A DNA stretch of 9,525 nucleotides from Pseudomonadota bacterium (GTDB lineage Bacteria; Bdellovibrionota; Bdellovibrionia; Bdellovibrionales; JAEYZS01): positions 1 to 9,525 of the forward strand of contig JAEYZS010000155.1 in NCBI GenBank assembly GCA_023427925.1, written 5' to 3'. The translations under genes were made by a program, and so were the position numbers. Shown here piece by piece: positions 5,944-9,525 of the stretch; the stretch's first letter is position 1; the number at the start of each line of letters is the position of its first letter. The notes beneath the pieces were generated by a model. That model searched no databases. It was not told the DNA's origin and saw nothing but the letters and a program-made list of their open reading frames with translations.

Positions 5944-7605
5944 ATGGCTACATCATCCATTAATAAAAGTAAAAATGCTGAAAGATCTGCATCCGCCACA
6001 CGCGAAAACGCAAAAAAGCAGGAAGCTGAGTTAAAAAAGAAGCAGGCCGCAGAAATCAATAAGCTACAAAAAGCTCATGGAGAAAAAATTCGTGAACTTC
6101 AAAAGAATCATGAGGCACAACTCGAAGCCGTTCGTGTTCGAGGTCAAGAATCTCTAAGTGAAAAAGACAAAAAATATCAAAATGATATAGAAAAAATTAA
6201 AAACGCACACACGCAGCAGACAAAATCCACAGCGCAAAACTACGACAGACAAATTCGTCAAATGCAAGATGACCGTGAGGGCGAAGGCAATAAGATCAAG
6301 CAGATCCATGAGTCTCAGATGGAATCACTTTCTAAAAACTACAAGCGTGATATGGACAAAAAAGATGAGACTTTTACAAAAGCAGTTGATGATATGCGGT
6401 CGAAGCAATCAGAAGCTTTAAGTGATCAAAAGGAAAGGCTAGAGTCACGTTATCAGAAAGATTCCAACATTCTAAGAGATGCGCAAGATAAAAAAATCAA
6501 TCAGTTGTCAAATCAACTGCAGAATGTCAGAGAGCAAAAAAATGCTGAAATCAAAAGTCTTAAGGTTCAAAATTTTGCAGACCGCGAGAAGCTCGAAGCT
6601 GACAAGTTGAGCTTGCTCACACAAGAACGAAAAACTCAAGAGATGCACAAAGATCATATGCGTGATCAATACGGTAAAAATCTTGATGAAATGAGAGAAA
6701 AGTACGGTCGGTACAATAGTGATTCTCGAGCTGGACGTGCATTAGAATTAGAAAATATGAAGACTATGGCGGAGCAAAAAAATAATCAACAAGTCAACGC
6801 TCTTGAGAGAAGAATTCGCGAAATGAGAGCGGGTCAAGAGAACGAAAATTTTGTCCGACAAAAAACTCATAACGAAGAAAAGAAAGCGTACTTGAACGCA
6901 ACTAAAGAAGCCCTGGAAAAAGCGGAACTCCAAAGATCTCAAGTTTACGATGCTGCAAATGAAAGAACAAAATCAGAGATCAATAGCATTACTAACCGAA
7001 ATGCTGAAATTTTAGACCGCCAAGGAAAGTACTATCAGAGCCGTATTGGGGAGATGGAAATAAAGTACGACGAGTCAATTGATAATCAAGTTAAAACACT
7101 TGAGGTGGAAAATAGACAAGATAAACAGAAAGCTGAGATGAGACAGGCAAAATTGAGCTATCTCATGAATAAAGAAAAAAATGACATGGAAAATTACTAC
7201 AAAGAGATTCTGAACGAAAAGGACAGGGCACATAAGGACTCCATGGTTGAGCAGCGTATGAATATGTTAAAAGAACGTAACGAAGCTGTGAATAAGCTTG
7301 AAAATCGTATTCGTGAGATAGATGCTAAAAACACTGAAAAGATGAATCAGCTTATCATGCGATACGAAAGAGAAGTAAATCTCATGAAAGATGAGCATAA
7401 GGCTGAGAAGAAACGAATGACTGATAATTTTAATATCCGTTTCGATGAACTTAATAAAAATCATAAGTTCCAACTGGAGTCAGAAAAACTTGCTGCTAAG
7501 AGCAAAGAAGATCAGTTAAAAGCCAGGTTTGAAAGAAATATTTCACAAATGGAATTAAAGCACGACGAAGAAAAAATAAGAATGGCAACAGTCCTTAAAA
7601 AATAA
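5944..7605 (+). CDS. long hendecad coiled-coil protein, cytoskeleton-like (553 aa)
   Basis: The start at ATG 5944 is firm: AGGAGG at 5929-5934 lies nine bases upstream. There is no signal peptide or membrane segment, so the protein is probably cytoplasmic. It contains no Pro, Cys or Trp and is dominated by Lys, Glu, Gln, Asn, Asp and Arg, so nearly the whole chain after ~residue 20 can be one helix. The helix follows an 11-residue period in one register. Residues 45, 56, 78, 89, 100, 122, 133, 144, 243, 254, 309, 364, 375, 419, 430, 474, 485, 496, 507, 529 and 540 are Tyr, Phe or His and are all spaced by multiples of 11. Positions +4 and +7 are mostly Ile, Leu, Val or Met. Some middle parts (about 181-206 and 284-294) read more like ordinary heptads. 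Long bacterial coiled-coil proteins often form filaments or scaffolds; Bdellovibrio bacteriovorus has one, Ccrp, but I cannot show homology. Function is unknown. Confidence 0.85.
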   Translation: MATSSINKSKNAERSASATRENAKKQEAELKKKQAAEINKLQKAHGEKIRELQKNHEAQLEAVRVRGQESLSEKDKKYQNDIEKIKNAHTQQTKSTAQNYDRQIRQMQDDREGEGNKIKQIHESQMESLSKNYKRDMDKKDETFTKAVDDMRSKQSEALSDQKERLESRYQKDSNILRDAQDKKINQLSNQLQNVREQKNAEIKSLKVQNFADREKLEADKLSLLTQERKTQEMHKDHMRDQYGKNLDEMREKYGRYNSDSRAGRALELENMKTMAEQKNNQQVNALERRIREMRAGQENENFVRQKTHNEEKKAYLNATKEALEKAELQRSQVYDAANERTKSEINSITNRNAEILDRQGKYYQSRIGEMEIKYDESIDNQVKTLEVENRQDKQKAEMRQAKLSYLMNKEKNDMENYYKEILNEKDRAHKDSMVEQRMNMLKERNEAVNKLENRIREIDAKNTEKMNQLIMRYEREVNLMKDEHKAEKKRMTDNFNIRFDELNKNHKFQLESEKLAAKSKEDQLKARFERNISQMELKHDEEKIRMATVLKK

Positions 7606-7645
7606 GGCAGCGCAGTCTAAAGGATTGCTAGAACAGGTTTAGAAT

Positions 7646-9112
7646 ATGCTTGCAGATCGACGGGTTAAGATTGTTTCAACATTAGGGCCGGCTTCAAATA
7701 CTCCGGAAATGATAGAAAAGCTAATTCGTGCTGGTGTGAACGTATTTCGTCTCAATTTTTCACATTCCACGCATGACGTGCACTTAGAAGTGTTAAAAAG
7801 TATCAGGAAGCTCTCTCAAGAACTCAACGCTCCCGTGACGATATTACAAGATCTTCAAGGTCCTAAAATAAGAGTCGGGAAACTTAAAGACCCAATCTTG
7901 GATCTTAAAGACGGCGCAGAAATTATACTTACAACTGACGAGGTTGTTGGTGATGTAAAAAAAATTTCAGTAGACTATGTTCGTCTTCACGAGTTTGCAA
8001 AGCCCGGCATGAAAGTCCTCTTGGATGACGGACTAATTGAAATGGTAATTCTTGACGTCAAAGGTAGGGATATTATTTGTAGAGTCGTATTTGGGGGAGA
8101 GCTCAAGGAAAGAAAAGGTGTAAATATTCCCGGCGCACAGCTCGATATTGCATGCCTCACAGAAAAAGACCTTAAAGATTTAGAGTTCGGAATTACGAAT
8201 GAAGTTGACTACATTGCCTTAAGTTTCGTTCGTCACGAAAATGACATAATTCAGTTAAGAAAGATTTTAGAAGAGCGCGGATCAAAGGCAAGAATTATTG
8301 CCAAAATTGAAATGTTAGAAGCATTAATGCGCTTAGAACAGATTATTCGTAAAAGCGATGCGGTGATGGTTGCAAGAGGAGATCTTGCAGTAGAGGTCGG
8401 TCAGACTCAGCTTGCTCATACACAAAAAAGCATCATTCAATTATGTAATAGCTTAGGTAAACCTGTCATAACTGCAACCCAAATGTTAGAGAGCATGGTG
8501 AAAAACCCTCGTCCTACACGTGCGGAGGTTACGGATGTCTCTAATGCCGTATTAGACGGTTCTGATGCTTTGATGTTGTCCGCAGAGACAGCGAGTGGAA
8601 AGTATCCAGTGCGCTGTGTGCAGACAATGCACGAAGTGATTGTGGAAGTCGAACGGACAATGCAGCACTACTATAATCTTAATGTAGATGCAGAATTCTT
8701 GAGTGTAGCGGAAGCTATTGCTGCAAGTGCGTGTCTCACGGCTCTCAAGCTAGATGCTAAGGCAATTATATGCTTAACAACCTCAGGAAAGACCGCGCGA
8801 TTGATTGCTTCATATAGGCCTAAGGCTCAGATTTTTGCCGCGACCCATGTCTTTGATGTCTTAAATAAGTTGGAGCTTATTTGGGGGATTCAAACCATAA
8901 CAATTGAGCCATATGAAAGTTCGGAAGGCGCATTAAAACAAATTGAAGCGATATTACTTAGTTTTGATCTTGTTAAGCCAGGAGACAAAATCATTATGAC
9001 ATTAGGAATTCCGGTGCCTGATAGAGGGACCACAAATTCTCTAAGAGTTCATACGGTTCAGGGGAATAATAGTCCGAAAGCAAAAGAAGATTTACCATTG
9101 AGGTTTAAATAA
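7646..9112 (+). CDS. pyk: pyruvate kinase, K+-independent type
   Basis: This enzyme transfers phosphate from phosphoenolpyruvate to ADP, giving pyruvate and ATP, the last step of glycolysis, in the cytoplasm. At 488 residues it is full length. The A domain begins with RRVKIVSTLGPAS (5-17) and has R35, N37 and S39 of the active site. The B domain lid follows, up to KGVNIPGA (157-164). The A domain resumes with catalytic K220 and metal ligands E222 and D246 (in ARGDL), then ITATQMLESM (275-284). The C domain carries TTSGKTARLIASYRP (378-392), the usual effector-phosphate loop region. D69-L70-Q71-G-P-K74-I-R-V77 has Lys where K+-dependent enzymes have Glu, with Leu/Gln/Val at the co-varying sites, so it should not need K+. 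Residue 223 after the KIE motif is Met, usually Asn, Lys, Arg, Ser or Thr. The SD (CAGG, 7634-7637) is modest. The gap from the upstream gene is 40 bases, so cotranscription is possible. The stop overlaps the next start. Confidence 0.97.
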   Translation: MLADRRVKIVSTLGPASNTPEMIEKLIRAGVNVFRLNFSHSTHDVHLEVLKSIRKLSQELNAPVTILQDLQGPKIRVGKLKDPILDLKDGAEIILTTDEVVGDVKKISVDYVRLHEFAKPGMKVLLDDGLIEMVILDVKGRDIICRVVFGGELKERKGVNIPGAQLDIACLTEKDLKDLEFGITNEVDYIALSFVRHENDIIQLRKILEERGSKARIIAKIEMLEALMRLEQIIRKSDAVMVARGDLAVEVGQTQLAHTQKSIIQLCNSLGKPVITATQMLESMVKNPRPTRAEVTDVSNAVLDGSDALMLSAETASGKYPVRCVQTMHEVIVEVERTMQHYYNLNVDAEFLSVAEAIAASACLTALKLDAKAIICLTTSGKTARLIASYRPKAQIFAATHVFDVLNKLELIWGIQTITIEPYESSEGALKQIEAILLSFDLVKPGDKIIMTLGIPVPDRGTTNSLRVHTVQGNNSPKAKEDLPLRFK

Positions 9113-9525
9113 TGTCAGATGCATCTAAAAAATTGGAAAAGGGACAGTTGTTATTTCGCGAAGGTGATCCGTCAGATGCGATGTATGTCGTAAAAAAAGG
9201 TCGTATTGCTATTACAAAAACTAAGGGAGATTCCGAGGTTGAGTTAGCAAGTATTGGGCCAGGACAGATGTTTGGTGAGATGGCTTTTTTTGATAAGAAA
9301 CCTCGAAGTGCAAACGCGAGAGCTTCGGCGGATTCAGAGGTTATTCCCTTGCCTTTCGCTAATTTAGAGGCTCACTTTAAAGCTATGCCTGAGTGGTTAA
9401 AGTCTATGATAAAAACAATCAATGAGCATTTGCGTGAAGCCAATAAAAAAATCAAGATTTTGGAGAAAGCTCAGGGTGCAGATGCCAAAACCTTTCCACC
9501 ACATACGATCACTAAGTTATGTGCA
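9112..9525 (+). CDS. cyclic-nucleotide-binding domain protein, N-terminal part (3' truncated by window)
   Basis: This frame starts at ATG 9112, sharing one base with the pyk stop (TAATG). GAGG at 9100-9103 inside pyk is its SD, eight bases upstream. It stays open to the window end, giving 138 residues. Residues 8-100 form a cNMP-binding (CRP-like) beta-roll: LEKGQLLFREGD, then MYVVKKGRIAIT, then the phosphate-binding cassette GPGQMFGEMAFFDKKPRSANA. F54-G55-E56 and R65-S66-A67 match the residues that hold the ribose and the cyclic phosphate, so nucleotide binding looks intact. A helix follows (~88-118), then TFPPHTITKLC, which may start an output domain such as a DNA-binding helix-turn-helix. 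That part is outside the window, so transcription factor versus other effector cannot be decided. The overlap with pyk suggests coupled translation. Confidence 0.88.
   Translation, partial: MSDASKKLEKGQLLFREGDPSDAMYVVKKGRIAITKTKGDSEVELASIGPGQMFGEMAFFDKKPRSANARASADSEVIPLPFANLEAHFKAMPEWLKSMIKTINEHLREANKKIKILEKAQGADAKTFPPHTITKLCA

Noticed and set aside
5944..7605. Coiled-coil gene as a phage tail-tape or secretion (YscL/FliH-type) protein
   Set aside because: There are no hydrophobic tape segments and no phage, flagellar or secretion genes nearby.
7616..7643. TCTAAA / TTTAGA inverted repeat between the coiled-coil gene and pyk as a terminator
   Set aside because: Six AT-rich pairs with a 16-base loop and no T tract; it lies over the pyk SD and is probably chance.

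Overview
The window comes from a diderm (Gram-negative) bacterium. It encodes an outer-membrane beta-barrel ending in Phe, one clear and one probable lipoprotein, and a SurA-like periplasmic protein. The DNA leans AT-rich, and start codons include TTG as well as ATG, each with a purine-rich Shine-Dalgarno (SD). The mix of a FecR-like protein with a charged helical tail, a giant orphan lipoprotein, a very long coiled-coil protein and a cyclic-nucleotide-binding protein beside pyruvate kinase resembles predatory or environmental Bdellovibrionota. That placement is an impression from gene content; no marker gene here proves it.

All seven supported genes lie on the + strand. (1) 1-666 is the 3' part of a FecR-like envelope protein whose start lies before the window. 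(2) A 241-base AT-rich gap (667-907) holds no gene that I can see. It carries an imperfect inverted repeat and one copy of a 20-base near-repeat. (3) 908-5824 is a probable three-gene envelope operon: an outer-membrane barrel, a 1028-residue lipoprotein whose SD overlaps the barrel stop codon, and a small SurA_N-like anchored protein without a peptidyl-prolyl isomerase domain. (4) 5825-5943 is a short gap with a weak hairpin. It is followed by a 553-residue protein with no Pro, Cys or Trp. (5) 7646-9525 holds pyruvate kinase (pyk), overlapping by one base a cyclic-nucleotide-binding protein that runs off the window.

The most striking signal is in the long helical protein. By hand count, an 11-residue (hendecad) pattern runs in one register over nearly its whole length. 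Tyr, Phe or His recurs at one position, and aliphatic residues and Met occupy the positions 4 and 7 residues further on. This suggests a cytoskeleton-like rod of unusual geometry. Second in interest is the barrel/giant lipoprotein/SurA-like cassette, which looks like a dedicated envelope assembly or surface system of unknown function. The pyruvate kinase carries the residue set of the K+-independent type, and its one-base overlap with the cyclic-nucleotide-binding gene suggests coupled expression.
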